DNA of 64,000 nt from contig CAMBXR010000005.1 of NCBI GenBank assembly GCA_945871955.1, positions 1-64,000 on the forward strand, in the 5' to 3' direction. The notes under the pieces were generated by a model, which was not told the origin of the DNA, did no database searches, and worked only from the letters and a program-made list of their open reading frames with translations. This DNA comes from an uncultured Clostridium sp. GTDB taxonomy: Bacteria > Bacillota > Clostridia > Peptostreptococcales > Peptostreptococcaceae. Positions 1 to 7,731 of the stretch are shown here, piece by piece; position 1 is the stretch's first letter, and each line of letters opens with the position of its first letter. A program made the position numbers and the translations under genes.

Positions 1-101
1 ATTGCACAAGGAAAATTAATAGACTATAATCTAAATAAATTAAATATATATATATATATATATTATATATGAGAATGAGGTTCTCCCATGGCAGTATATA
101 A

Positions 102-119
102 CTCACTTTAATGATAGGT
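102..119 (+). repeat. 18-bp direct repeat, copy 1 (left of Rpn gene)
   Basis: The sequence CTCACTTTAATGATAGGT occurs here and, identically and in the same orientation, at 1235-1252. The two copies bracket the Rpn nuclease gene at 279-1106. They may be the edges of a mobile or exchanged segment, or a shared regulatory sequence. Confidence 0.7.
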
Positions 120-150
120 TATATCTTTTAATATATCTTTTAAACCAATT

Positions 151-220
151 CTGAAAATGATACAATAAGATTAAATACACAATTGTTATAAATTGTGAAA
201 TAAGATAATTTGATAGACGT
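151..220 (+). repeat. Conserved upstream block, copy A
   Basis: This block aligns with 2681-2747. Both copies share TGAAAATGATA, CAATTGTTATA, GAAATAA and TTTGATA in the same order. The centre is a small inverted repeat, CACAATT...AATTGTG at about 178-197. In copy B the corresponding outer bases read CGC...GCG, which is a paired change. The block lies directly upstream of the Rpn gene and may be its promoter or leader. Confidence 0.55.
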
Positions 221-278
221 ATAATAGATATATATTATGATATAATCATAATATAGTTTAAGCAAAGGGTGTGATTAA

Positions 279-1106
279 ATGAGAGGACTACTAGATCCTA
301 AGATGGACTTTGTGTTTAAAAATATATTTGGAAGTGAGAAAAATCCTAAAATATTAATATCATTTTTAAATGCAACACTAAAACCAAAATATTTGATAAC
401 AGCAGTAGAAATAAAAAATACTGATATAAATAAAGATTACACAGAAGACAAATTCTCTAGACTAGATGTAAAAGCAACAACTAGCAATGATGAAGTTATA
501 AATATAGAAATTCAATTAAAGAATGAATACAATATGATAAAAAGAAGTCTGTATTATTGGTCGAAACTTTATTCAGAACAATTAAATGAAGGTGAAGATT
601 ACAGTGTTTTAAAAAGAACAATTTGTATAAATATACTTAATTTCAAATACTTAAAAACAAGAAAATTCCATAATGCATATAGATTAAAAGAAATTTATAG
701 CAATGAAGAATTAACAGATGTAGCAGAGATTCATTTTATCGAAATTCCTAAACTAGAAGAGGGAACTGATGAAAAAGATATGTTAGTAAACTGGGTTGAG
801 TTTTTAAAAGATCCTGAAAGTGAGAAAGTTAGAAGCTTGGAAATGGATATAGAAGAAATCAGACAAGCAAAAGATGAACTTATTAGAATGAGTAATGATG
901 ATACTCAGCGTCAAATTTATGAAATGAGAGCCAAAACTCTAAAAGATAAAGTGAGTGCTTTAAATGAAGCTGAGAGAAAAGGAATTCAAAAAGGTGAAAA
1001 GAAGAAAGCTCTAGAAATAGCAAAATCTTTGTTGGATGTGTTGGATGATAAAACTATATCACTAAAAACAGGTTTATCAATAGATGAGATAAAGAGTTTA
1101 AAATAA
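279..1106 (+). CDS. Rpn-family recombination-promoting nuclease / PD-(D/E)XK transposase-like protein
   Basis: A 275-residue protein of the Rpn / PDDEXK transposase-like family. These proteins have a PD-(D/E)XK nuclease fold, and the E. coli Rpn members cut DNA and promote RecA-independent recombination. The N-terminus carries the family opening (LLDPKMDFVFKNIFG, residues 4-18). The nuclease core is visible as Asp63 in RLDVKA and the E77-x-Q79 motif in IEIQL. A charged, coiled-coil-like stretch runs from about 185 to 245. The C-terminus has the helix typical of the family (TGLSIDEIKSLK). The start follows AAAGGGTG, and a terminator follows at 1176-1206. An 18-bp direct repeat lies on each side. 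No transposition ends are visible, so mobility is not established. The family assignment is firm; the cellular role is not. Confidence 0.88.
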   Translation: MRGLLDPKMDFVFKNIFGSEKNPKILISFLNATLKPKYLITAVEIKNTDINKDYTEDKFSRLDVKATTSNDEVINIEIQLKNEYNMIKRSLYYWSKLYSEQLNEGEDYSVLKRTICINILNFKYLKTRKFHNAYRLKEIYSNEELTDVAEIHFIEIPKLEEGTDEKDMLVNWVEFLKDPESEKVRSLEMDIEEIRQAKDELIRMSNDDTQRQIYEMRAKTLKDKVSALNEAERKGIQKGEKKKALEIAKSLLDVLDDKTISLKTGLSIDEIKSLK

Positions 1107-1175
1107 AAATATATAATTGCCATATTGATATAAAATTAGTGGATTTACTTTATAATTTTAATATAATACGAAGTA

Positions 1176-1206
1176 AAAAGGTAGGAGTTGTGCTCCTGCT
1201 TTTTTT
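1176..1206 (+). terminator. Terminator of the Rpn gene
   Basis: A GGTAGGAG / CTCCTGCT stem with a five-base loop is followed by a run of seven T. The sequence just before it (TTAATATAATACGAA, 1157-1171) recurs with one change before the terminator at 3046. Confidence 0.8.
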
Positions 1207-1234
1207 ATAATTAAGTATTAAATGTAATATATAG

Positions 1235-1252
1235 CTCACTTTAATGATAGGT
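1235..1252 (+). repeat. 18-bp direct repeat, copy 2 (right of Rpn gene)
   Basis: Identical to 102-119 and in the same orientation. It lies about 30 bp beyond the Rpn terminator. Confidence 0.7.
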
Positions 1253-1409
1253 CTAAAGATGAATCAACAGCTCAACTTATTCATATGGTTATATTTTAGC
1301 ATATCAAGTTTACATAATTTTATTATAGGTAATCACTGTAAGCATATTTAATATAAAATTGCAAAAACTAAGATATAAATTTGATTTAATCAAGGAGAAA
1401 ACTAGATAA

Positions 1410-2378
1410 ATGCATATATTAAATTTAAAAACTAAACAAATAAGTAAAAATATAAATGAAGTAAACTTCAACGAGGATTATAACTTTATAGTATGTAACC
1501 CTTGGGAGCTTAAGTTTTTTAAAGATAAAATAAATTTAGATAAATCTACATATAAGGACTGTCTTTCTTTTGATGATCAGGTAAAGGTAGACATTTTAGA
1601 TGAATATATATACTTTACATTAGATAATTTTCATATAGAAGATGGAACTCTTACACTAGAGGAAATCAATATATTTTTATCAGAAAAATATATCATATTA
1701 ATTCTTAGAAAGAAAAACAGTATATTCGAGAAGCTAAAATCCTTAATAAATGAGACTTTTTACTATAAATCAAACTTAACACTATCACTATTAATACTTT
1801 ACTCAAGTATTCTTAGGATAATTATCAGAAATCAGTTTGAAAATTTAGAGAAAGTGGAGGAGATTATACTACAACTTGAAGACCAAATAATAAATGATGT
1901 GGATGATCGCATGTCTGCTAAGATAAGCTCTATAAGAGGTGTTTCTAGGACTTGTGTAAAGGTTATAAGACCTCTAACTTACTACATTGATACCTTATTA
2001 AAAGATGGAATGGAGTTCTTTGCTAAGTACCATAACCATGGTTTGTACTTAGAAGAAGAGTACAGAAAACTGCTAGAGGGTCTAGATTTATCCATTGATA
2101 AACTCTATAATTTTTCACTAAGTACAAGAGAGTCATCTGACAAGCTTTTAGATATATATTCTTCCATGGTATCTGAAAAAACTAATAACCTTATAAACAA
2201 GCTTACTTTCTTTACTGGTACTGCAGTACCAATAAGTATTATTACAGGTATATATGGAATGAACTTTAAGTACATGCCTGAGCTTAATTATGTTTATAGT
2301 TATCCTATTATCATATTTATTATAGTTTCGATTATGGTAGTTGCTTTTATTATGTTTAAAAAGAATAAGTTTTTATAG
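1410..2378 (+). CDS. CorA-family divalent cation transporter
   Basis: A 322-residue inner-membrane transporter of the CorA (Mg2+/Co2+, 2-TM-GxN) family. It has a long cytoplasmic N-terminal domain of alternating helices and strands (about 1-255), then two C-terminal membrane helices at about 260-282 and 297-316. The signature YGMNF ends the first helix (residues 282-286), and a short lysine-rich tail ends the protein. The acidic periplasmic loop after GMN (MPEL) is typical. The start follows AAGGAGAAA about 10 bases upstream. The gene stands alone between intergenic stretches. Mg2+ is the usual substrate, but some relatives carry Co2+, Ni2+ or Zn2+, so the metal is inferred. Confidence 0.88.
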   Translation: MHILNLKTKQISKNINEVNFNEDYNFIVCNPWELKFFKDKINLDKSTYKDCLSFDDQVKVDILDEYIYFTLDNFHIEDGTLTLEEINIFLSEKYIILILRKKNSIFEKLKSLINETFYYKSNLTLSLLILYSSILRIIIRNQFENLEKVEEIILQLEDQIINDVDDRMSAKISSIRGVSRTCVKVIRPLTYYIDTLLKDGMEFFAKYHNHGLYLEEEYRKLLEGLDLSIDKLYNFSLSTRESSDKLLDIYSSMVSEKTNNLINKLTFFTGTAVPISIITGIYGMNFKYMPELNYVYSYPIIIFIIVSIMVVAFIMFKKNKFL

Positions 2379-2774
2379 TATGTATGGGAGGTGCCAAATG
2401 ACAACTAATGATACTATTGGTAAAATACAAGATTAATTAGAGTGATATTTACATAATATAGTTATAGTATACTTATTCTTTGCATATTTAAGAATTTTTT
2501 TGTAATTTTTACCTAATTTTATACTAGAGGCATTTATTAGCCATATAAGAGTAAATATATCGCTGGTAATATAAATATTCAAAAACATATTTATACCCCT
2601 TTTAAATCACCGTATAAAATGTTAGGTTTTTGCACTATTTTTGAATTTGCTTATTTATTTATTTTTTTATTATATCAATATTGAAAATGATATGGTACGC
2701 AATTGTTATATAATGCGAAATAACAAAGCATTTGATACAATATAAATAAAAGGGTTGAAAAAAAGGGGAAATGT
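2379..2774. other. Intergenic region with repeat-family member and upstream block B
   Basis: No convincing gene. A nine-codon ATG frame with a good ribosome binding site (GGGAGG, start about 2398) stops almost at once. It contains a degenerate member of the TTTACATAATA repeat family (2447-2468) and the second copy of the conserved upstream block (2681-2747). Confidence 0.5.
2681..2747 (+). repeat. Conserved upstream block, copy B
   Basis: The counterpart of 151-220, shorter by about ten bases near its left end. The shared words TGAAAATGATA, CAATTGTTATA, GAAATAA and TTTGATA keep their order and spacing. It sits directly before the small membrane-protein gene at 2775. Confidence 0.55.
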
Positions 2775-3008
2775 ATGAAGAATAAAAAGTTTGTTATTAT
2801 AATTGGAATAATACTTATTGCTATAGGAGCAAGATCATTATTTAATAGCACATATACTACAACTATTGGTGGTGGTGATACACCAACATCAATATTCATA
2901 TCAATTGACAATCAATCATTAATAATAATGATAATATTACTTATTACTTTCATATTAGGAATTATTTTCTCATCAAAAGCTTATGGCCGTAAATCTCGCA
3001 ATAAATAA
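2775..3008 (+). CDS. Small two-helix membrane protein, unknown
   Basis: A 77-residue protein that I do not recognise. It has a short basic N-terminus (MKNKK), a first membrane helix at about 6-20, a polar extracytoplasmic loop rich in Thr, Gly and Ser (about 23-45), a second helix at about 48-68, and a basic tail (GRKSRNK). The start is supported by AAAAGGGGAAAT just upstream, and a terminator follows. Both the 5' flank (2681-2747) and the 3' flank (3029-3043) resemble those of the Rpn gene, although the coding sequences are unrelated. An overlapping reading frame on the other strand has no ribosome binding site and is rejected. Confidence 0.7.
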   Translation: MKNKKFVIIIGIILIAIGARSLFNSTYTTTIGGGDTPTSIFISIDNQSLIIMIILLITFILGIIFSSKAYGRKSRNK

Positions 3009-3045
3009 TATAATTTAGCTGGCAATCTTAATATATTACGAACCT

Positions 3046-3076
3046 AAAGGTAGAGGTAGATGACTCTACCTTTTGT
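3046..3076 (+). terminator. Terminator of the small membrane-protein gene
   Basis: The stem is AAAGGTAGAG / CTCTACCTTT around an eight-base loop, followed by TTGTTGTT. It is preceded by TTAATATATTACGAA (3029-3043), nearly the same as the sequence before the Rpn terminator. Confidence 0.8.
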
Positions 3077-3175
3077 TGTTAAAATAGTTTATAAAATCAA
3101 CATTGATTTAAAACTTAGCTATTTTTAAAAATATTAATTTAAAATAGAGCATAAATATAAAAAATATCAATTTAT

Positions 3176-3198
3176 GTTTACATAATAAAATTATAGTT
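3176..3198 (+). repeat. 23-bp direct repeat, copy 1
   Basis: It begins GTTTACATAATAAAAT and ends TATAGTT. It is identical to 3408-3430. Looser versions are at 1309-1330 and 2447-2468, so this is a small local repeat family confined to the accessory left end. Confidence 0.7.
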
Positions 3199-3407
3199 AT
3201 CTAAAATAACCATATTCACTTCTAAGGTGTTATACGCCAATTTAAGAGATAGATCCTCGTTTTAATATAATTAATCATAAATTAAAATTCAACCCCTTTA
3301 AATCTTATTTAAATAAGTCAATTTTTTCACACATTAGAAATTACTTTTAGAAAATTTCACTTAGAAAGAGTAGAGCTTTATATGAAAATTATACCAAAAA
3401 CTACATG

Positions 3408-3430
3408 GTTTACATAATAAAATTATAGTT
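3408..3430 (+). repeat. 23-bp direct repeat, copy 2
   Basis: Identical to 3176-3198 in the same orientation, 232 bp away. Confidence 0.7.
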
Positions 3431-3493
3431 GATACTTTATTCTACTCATTAAAATTTCATCACAAAAACAAATATTTATTCATCGTAAAGTTA

Positions 3494-3526
3494 AAAAGTT
3501 ACCATAATATAATTATGGTAACTTTT
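3494..3526. terminator. Perfect 15-bp inverted repeat, probable bidirectional terminator
   Basis: The arms AAAAGTTACCATAAT and ATTATGGTAACTTTT flank a three-base loop. A-rich sequence on the left and T-rich sequence on the right suit termination in both directions. It could end leftward transcription from the integrase gene, about 160 bp away. A recombinase binding site is an alternative. Confidence 0.6.
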
Positions 3527-3683
3527 AATTTATTTCATTTATTATTTTTTATGGATTTTTCTTCAAAAATTAACAAGATCCCGTATTTTCGCTTTTAAGC
3601 TAAAAATAGTACTCAGCCAACCTTTTATATGGATAAATAATTCAAAGGTCTTAAAACCCGCTTATATTTTGTTCACTTTTGAA

Positions 3684-4808
3684 CTATCCCATTTTTCTTT
3701 CTCCACTGAATAGAACATTTGAAATTTTATCTGATGCTTCTTGATCCATTTCTTTAAGCGCATGGGAATATATATTAAGAGTTGTATTTACACTTGAATG
3801 TCCAACTCTTTCAGATATAACTTTAAGCGGAACCTTAGCATCTATTAACATAGTAACATGTGAGTGACGAAGATCGTGGAATCTTATATGTTTTAAATTA
3901 TTAACTTCTAAAAAGTATTTAAACTTCTTACTTATAACATCTGGCGCTATTGGTTCTAAGTTTTTATCATAAAATATAAGCTCTCTGTGTTGTTTTTCTC
4001 CTTTTAATTTAGCTGCCAATCTTTCTTTTTTAAGTTGTTTTAGCATTAAAATTATCTCTTTTGGAGCGGAAATTGTCCTTACTGATGACTCAGTTTTAGG
4101 TTCTTTTAGTATAACTTTTCCTTCATCTCGCACTGTTATTTTCTCAACTGTAATGGTAAAATCATTAAAATCTATGTTATTCCATGTAAGTCCCATGATT
4201 TCTGATATCCTCAATCCCAGTCCGCTGGCAATAATTATTGGTAATTCCAGGGAAGTTTTATGACATTTTTCTAACAAAATTCTCATATCTTCTGCATTAT
4301 ATATTTCGTTTTTGAACTTTTTATTCTTAGGAACTTCTATAAACTGGACCACATTTTCCTTTATTAACTTCAATCTATAAGCTCTTTTAAATGCCAAATT
4401 AAGGATATTTAAGTGGATTCTTATGGTCTGTGGAGTAAGAATTCCTACTAAATCATCCACATAATTTTGCACATGTATAGGTCTAATATCGCTTAATTTT
4501 ATATCTCCAAGAAGGGGAATTATATATTTTTTGCATATTCTTAGGTACACTTTATAAGTAGTTATTGATAAATTCACCTTATATTTTTCTAAGAAATCTA
4601 ATATAAATTCTTCCATTTTCATCTCATTCGGAAGCAACAATTCCTCCTTATATATCTCTTCTTTTACCTCATTTAACCTTCTAGATGCATCTCTTTTTAA
4701 AGGATAAGATCCCATATTTTTTTGTTTTTTCTTGTTAGTTTCTTTATCTAAATACTCTAAATATACTATGTAATTTTTACTTCTTTTTCTTATAAAAACA
4801 CTACTCAT
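3684..4808 (-). CDS. Tyrosine site-specific integrase (phage / ICE type)
   Basis: A 374-residue integrase of the phage/Tn916-like class, which would integrate or excise a mobile element by strand exchange at att sites. Domains run in the usual order: an N-terminal arm-binding domain (about 1-55, SKNYIVYLEY), a core-binding SAM-like domain (about 60-160), and the C-terminal catalytic domain. Catalytic residues visible are Arg in GLGLRISEIMG, Lys in LKEPKTESSVR, H-x-x-R in RFHDLRHSH, His in VGHSS and Tyr in LNIYSHAL. The start follows GGGAG. The gene appears intact, yet no excisionase, relaxase or phage structural genes are nearby. It is therefore probably the survivor of a decayed element. Part of its N-terminal domain has a frameshifted paralogue at 5373-5599 on the other strand. 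Confidence 0.9.
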   Translation of the reverse strand: MSSVFIRKRSKNYIVYLEYLDKETNKKKQKNMGSYPLKRDASRRLNEVKEEIYKEELLLPNEMKMEEFILDFLEKYKVNLSITTYKVYLRICKKYIIPLLGDIKLSDIRPIHVQNYVDDLVGILTPQTIRIHLNILNLAFKRAYRLKLIKENVVQFIEVPKNKKFKNEIYNAEDMRILLEKCHKTSLELPIIIASGLGLRISEIMGLTWNNIDFNDFTITVEKITVRDEGKVILKEPKTESSVRTISAPKEIILMLKQLKKERLAAKLKGEKQHRELIFYDKNLEPIAPDVISKKFKYFLEVNNLKHIRFHDLRHSHVTMLIDAKVPLKVISERVGHSSVNTTLNIYSHALKEMDQEASDKISNVLFSGERKMG

Positions 4809-5077
4809 TTTTAAGTCTCCCTTGAAATTATACGTAAATATTATAAATATATTTTACCATAAAAGCTAAAAAAAAGCTAAAAATTTTCATGACCACCTAC
4901 TGACATAGTCCCAAAATACAAAACCATAAACGTTGAAATACTAACATTTATGCATTTTTCGTACAAAAGTGTTACTTTTATGTCTGTAAATCCAAAATAA
5001 ATCTTATACATAAGTTTTACACTGTTTTTAAAAACCACATTAATACACATACTACCTTTATAAGAAGAGATAAATTT

Positions 5078-5359
5078 ATGAAAATGAAACAATGTACCAA
5101 CTGTAAAGAATATAAAAATATAAGCGATTTTTCTTACAGAAATATCACTACTAAAAAGGAAAATAAAAAAAGATTATTGTCTATATGTAAAGAATGCAAC
5201 AACCTAAAATCTAAAGAATATTATTACAAAAATAAACACAAACATATTAACTATGTCTATAGATTTCTTAACAAAAATGAAGAAGTTCTTTACATAGAAA
5301 AAGAAGTCATTTGCCAAAGGAGTATTATAAAGAAATATCAAAATATAATTTTTAGCTAG
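5078..5359 (+). CDS. Zinc-ribbon protein with truncated GIY-YIG start, probably a remnant
   Basis: A 93-residue product. The N-terminal part has two Cys pairs, C6-x2-C9 and C37-x2-C40, a zinc-ribbon pattern found in phage HNH and GIY-YIG proteins. Residues about 57-80 (YVYRFLNKNEEVLYI) match the opening strand of GIY-YIG nucleases, but the expected Gly after YI is Glu and the rest of the nuclease domain is missing. The ribosome binding site is weak (AGAAGAGA). It is followed after 13 bases by the broken integrase fragment. I infer decay from a mobile-element gene; an active nuclease is unlikely. Confidence 0.5.
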   Translation: MKMKQCTNCKEYKNISDFSYRNITTKKENKKRLLSICKECNNLKSKEYYYKNKHKHINYVYRFLNKNEEVLYIEKEVICQRSIIKKYQNIIFS

Positions 5360-5372
5360 TAACTCTTCAACC

Positions 5373-5599
5373 ATGATAGATATAGAAGAAGCATATTTAT
5401 TTGACCATTCTATAATAACAAGTATCTTCCATGGACAAAGAACTAAAAATTATTTAGTATATATAGAAGTGAAAATGAGCAATAATAAAAAGAAGCAATT
5501 AAAAAAGGAACCTCCAAAAACAAAGATGAGGCTGAGAGATTCATAAATAAATTAAAATCCTTATACAAACCTTTAACAACATCTGACGTAAATAATTAG
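5373..5599 (+). pseudogene. Frameshifted remnant of a second integrase (N-terminal domain)
   Basis: The first frame (5373-5546) reads through KNYLVYIEVKMSNNKKKQ and matches the arm-binding domain of the intact integrase at 3684 (KNYIVYLEYL...NKKKQ). It then runs into a stop. The match continues in another frame from about 5510 (KDEAERFINKLKSLYK against KRDASRRLNEVKEEIYK) and stops at 5597-5599. This is a single-frameshift remnant of an integrase gene, of which only about the first 60 codons remain. It points away from the intact copy. Both pieces were translated by hand. Confidence 0.7.
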
Positions 5600-5716
5600 C
5601 AATCATATACAAATTATATATAATTTAAAATATTTGGTAGCTTTTTATTTAAATAATACAAGTTTTATTATATACTTATATAAGATACTTAAACTTAATA
5701 GAAAGGGTGAATTAAT

Positions 5717-6049
5717 ATGAAAGTATTCGCACCAGAATCAGCTATAAGCGCTTTAAAAGAAATAATAGCAGATAACCAAGATAAACCTAGCAGTGTTAGA
5801 GTTTATTTTGCAGGATATGCATGTTCAGGGCCAAACTTTGCATTGGCACTTGATAACGAAATAGAAGGAGAAGATGTATCTTGTGATTTAGAAGGTATAC
5901 ACTTCATAATGAACCAAGATGAATTCTTAACTTATGGTAATGTTATAATTCAAGAAATGCCAAATCGTGGATTTGTAGTTTTAGTAGAAAACATGCCTTC
6001 TAACGATGGTGGCGGTTGCTCAGGTTGTTCAGGTGGTTGCGGCCATTAG
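5717..6049 (+). CDS. HesB/IscA-like protein (A-type Fe-S carrier family)
   Basis: A 110-residue protein of the HesB-like family, related to A-type iron-sulfur carriers (IscA/ErpA). The body carries the family signature FAGYACSGPNFALALD (about 31-46), with Cys36 in the place often taken by Cys or selenocysteine in clostridial relatives. The C-terminus ends in a Gly/Cys-rich tail (GGGCSGCSGGCGH), which replaces the CGCG tail of classic IscA. This suggests binding of iron or a cluster, but no target is known. The start follows AAAGGGTG. The gene is transcribed alone and ends at a good terminator (6058-6097). Confidence 0.85.
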   Translation: MKVFAPESAISALKEIIADNQDKPSSVRVYFAGYACSGPNFALALDNEIEGEDVSCDLEGIHFIMNQDEFLTYGNVIIQEMPNRGFVVLVENMPSNDGGGCSGCSGGCGH

Positions 6050-6057
6050 TTTTAATA

Positions 6058-6097
6058 TAGAGTACTAGTTAATCATCTAGTGCTCTATTATTTTTTT
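6058..6097 (+). terminator. Terminator of the HesB-like gene
   Basis: The stem TAGAGTACTAG / CTAGTGCTCTA has one G-U pair and is followed by TTATTTTTTT. Confidence 0.85.
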
Positions 6098-6181
6098 AGT
6101 AACATAGTTACTTAAAACATAACAAAATATATCGCTAGCCATATATGCAAAGCGAATTTGTAATTCAAAGGAGTAAGTAGA

Positions 6182-6838
6182 GTGAGAAGAAGAAAGAAAA
6201 AAGGTTCAGATATAAAACTATTAAGTTACAATAATTATGTAATAAGAGATAATGTAGAAAGTTATAAAGGAACATGGCATGATAAGTTTGGCAATAACAA
6301 TCCTATACATGCAGAGTTTGGTACAGGTAGAGGTAAATTTATCACTACATTAGCTAAAGAAAATCCAAACATTAACTATATAGCTATGGAAATCAAAGAA
6401 GAAGTATTATTAAAAGCTGTTGAAAAAGCAGCAGAACAAAATTTAACTAACATCTTATTTATATGGGGTGATGTAAATCAAATAGAAGAGTATTTCGATA
6501 AAGGTGAGCTAGAAAGAGTATATATAAACTTCTGCGATCCTTGGCCAAAGAAAAGATGGGCTAAAAGAAGATTAACTCACACTGAATTCTTAAGTAAATA
6601 CTACAACATATTAAATGACAGTGGAGAAGTTCATTTCAAGTCAGATAATGAAGGTTTATTTGAATTCACTCTAAACGAATTCTGTAATAACCCATGGAAA
6701 TTAAAAAACATTTGTTTAGATTTAGGTAATAATGATGAGATTTACAATGTAACTACAGAGTATGAAGATAAGTTTATGTCTCAAGGTATGAAAATATACA
6801 GATGTGAAGCACAAAAAGTAATAAATCCTTTAAAATAA
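6182..6838 (+). CDS. trmB: tRNA (guanosine(46)-N7)-methyltransferase
   Basis: A 218-residue SAM-dependent enzyme that makes m7G46 in the variable loop of tRNA. It has the TrmB layout: a basic N-terminus (MRRRKKKG), the SAM-binding motif AEFGTGRGKFI (about 45-55), the acidic strand YIAMEIKEE, and the family signature FCDPWPKKRWAKRRLTH (about 120-136). The C-terminal YEDKFMSQG is also typical. The start is GTG, set by the strong site AAAGGAG nine bases upstream. The terminator may be the hairpin at 6912-6963, which also covers the start region of the next gene. Confidence 0.96.
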   Translation: MRRRKKKGSDIKLLSYNNYVIRDNVESYKGTWHDKFGNNNPIHAEFGTGRGKFITTLAKENPNINYIAMEIKEEVLLKAVEKAAEQNLTNILFIWGDVNQIEEYFDKGELERVYINFCDPWPKKRWAKRRLTHTEFLSKYYNILNDSGEVHFKSDNEGLFEFTLNEFCNNPWKLKNICLDLGNNDEIYNVTTEYEDKFMSQGMKIYRCEAQKVINPLK

Positions 6839-6911
6839 AATTAATAAATAAAATAGAGTAGAAATTTACATTAATAAATTGCACGAAAGTAAGCTTCTAA
6901 CACAAGGGAAT

Positions 6912-6963
6912 AAAAACCTTCCATAGAAATTTAGTATTATACTATTTTTATGGGAGGTTTTTT
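6912..6963 (+). promoter_or_regulatory. Hairpin that pairs with the ribosome binding site of the LRR gene
   Basis: AAAAACCTTCCATA (6912-6925) can pair with TATGGGAGGTTTTT (6949-6962) along 14 bp with one G-U. The loop is 23 bases. The right arm contains GGGAGG, the ribosome binding site of the gene starting at 6964, and ends in a T run. It may terminate trmB transcription, block translation of the next gene in read-through RNA, or do both. Confidence 0.55.
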
Positions 6964-7707
6964 ATGAAGTTTTTTAAAGTTTGCTTATTATTTTTACTCT
7001 TAATCCTTTCAACCGGTTTAATATCCATAAAAAAAGATGATATGCCCCTTTCACAAGAGGAGTTGGAATATATATTCCCTGATAATAACTTTAGAAGAGT
7101 AGTTACAAATTACTTTCCAAATGAGGATATAACTTTATCAAAATTAAAAAACTTAAAAGGGGAGTTTTATGCAAGTAACGAACAAATAAAAGACCTTAAA
7201 GGTATATCAACCCTTGAAAATATAGATTCCTTTGTATTTTGGAATAATAATATAGACTCTATACCACCCGAGATAAAGAAGTTAAATAAAATAAAATATA
7301 TTAATATAGCTAATAATTACCTTACAGATGATAGTATTATAAAAACATTAATAAATAAAGGAGTAGAGGTCAGTTATGATTTAAATTTTATAAACGACGA
7401 AAAATACCAATACGAGTTAAGAACTAAAACTACCAATCTATATCTGGACGAAAATGAAGAAGTAGATTTAAGAAGCTTACTATATAAAACAATAGATAAT
7501 TATGATAAATACTGGGAAGTAAGTAATGTTATTTCTTCAGATTGCAATTTATACATAGAATCAAGCAATCCATCTGCTTTATCTACAAATAGCAAAAAAG
7601 GTACTTGTAGAGCCGGTAATAAGAAAGGATTATATTATATAGTTATAAGTTTAAGCAAAAACAAGTTTAATACTTCTTCTGCAATTATAAAAACTACCAT
7701 AAAATAA
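6964..7707 (+). CDS. Secreted leucine-rich-repeat protein
   Basis: A 247-residue exported protein. A signal peptide is clear (MKFFKVCLLFLLLILSTGLIS, no lipobox Cys). Residues about 60-130 form a short run of LRR-like units (LKNLKGEFYASNEQIKDLKGI, then NIDSFVFWNNNIDSIP, then IKYINIANNYLTD). The C-terminal half (about 140-247) is beta-rich, probably an Ig-like or other extracellular domain, with two Cys (in SSDCNLY and KGTCRAG) that could form a disulfide. It resembles cell-surface LRR proteins of clostridia. It has no sortase or SLH anchor, so it may be released. Translation may be controlled by the hairpin over its ribosome binding site. Confidence 0.7.
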   Translation: MKFFKVCLLFLLLILSTGLISIKKDDMPLSQEELEYIFPDNNFRRVVTNYFPNEDITLSKLKNLKGEFYASNEQIKDLKGISTLENIDSFVFWNNNIDSIPPEIKKLNKIKYINIANNYLTDDSIIKTLINKGVEVSYDLNFINDEKYQYELRTKTTNLYLDENEEVDLRSLLYKTIDNYDKYWEVSNVISSDCNLYIESSNPSALSTNSKKGTCRAGNKKGLYYIVISLSKNKFNTSSAIIKTTIK

Positions 7708-7727
7708 AAAGGCTATAAAGCCTTTTT
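7706..7727. terminator. Bidirectional terminator between convergent genes
   Basis: AAAAAGGCT / AGCCTTTTT with a four-base loop sits between the LRR gene (plus) and the membrane-protein gene (minus). Confidence 0.85.
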
Positions 7728-7731
7728 ATTT

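Larger units (their letters stand above)
1..278. other. AT-rich upstream region of the Rpn gene
   Basis: No gene is visible here. It holds an alternating AT tract (about 44-70), a small perfect palindrome at 71-85 (GAGAA, five-base loop, TTCTC), an 18-bp sequence at 102-119 that recurs after the Rpn gene, and a block at 151-220 that recurs in altered form before the small membrane-protein gene at 2775. The ribosome binding site of the Rpn gene (AAAGGGTG) lies at about 264-271. Confidence 0.6.
3077..3683. other. Gene-free AT-rich region with repeats next to the integrase
   Basis: About 600 bp with no supported gene. It contains two identical copies of a 23-bp sequence (3176-3198 and 3408-3430) and a strong inverted repeat (3494-3526). 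The last part (about 3540-3683) lies downstream of the integrase gene and is where an attachment site might be expected, but I could not recognise one. Confidence 0.5.

Noticed and set aside
44..70. Alternating AT tract as a possible repeat array
   Set aside because: A simple low-complexity run in a very AT-rich genome; no unit structure beyond the dinucleotide.
2675..2911. 78-residue minus-strand frame over the small membrane-protein gene
   Set aside because: It has no ribosome binding site and is the shadow of the plus-strand gene at 2775, which has one.
4877..5092. 71-residue minus-strand frame before the zinc-ribbon gene
   Set aside because: It has no ribosome binding site or recognisable features, and it overlaps the start of the better-supported plus-strand gene.
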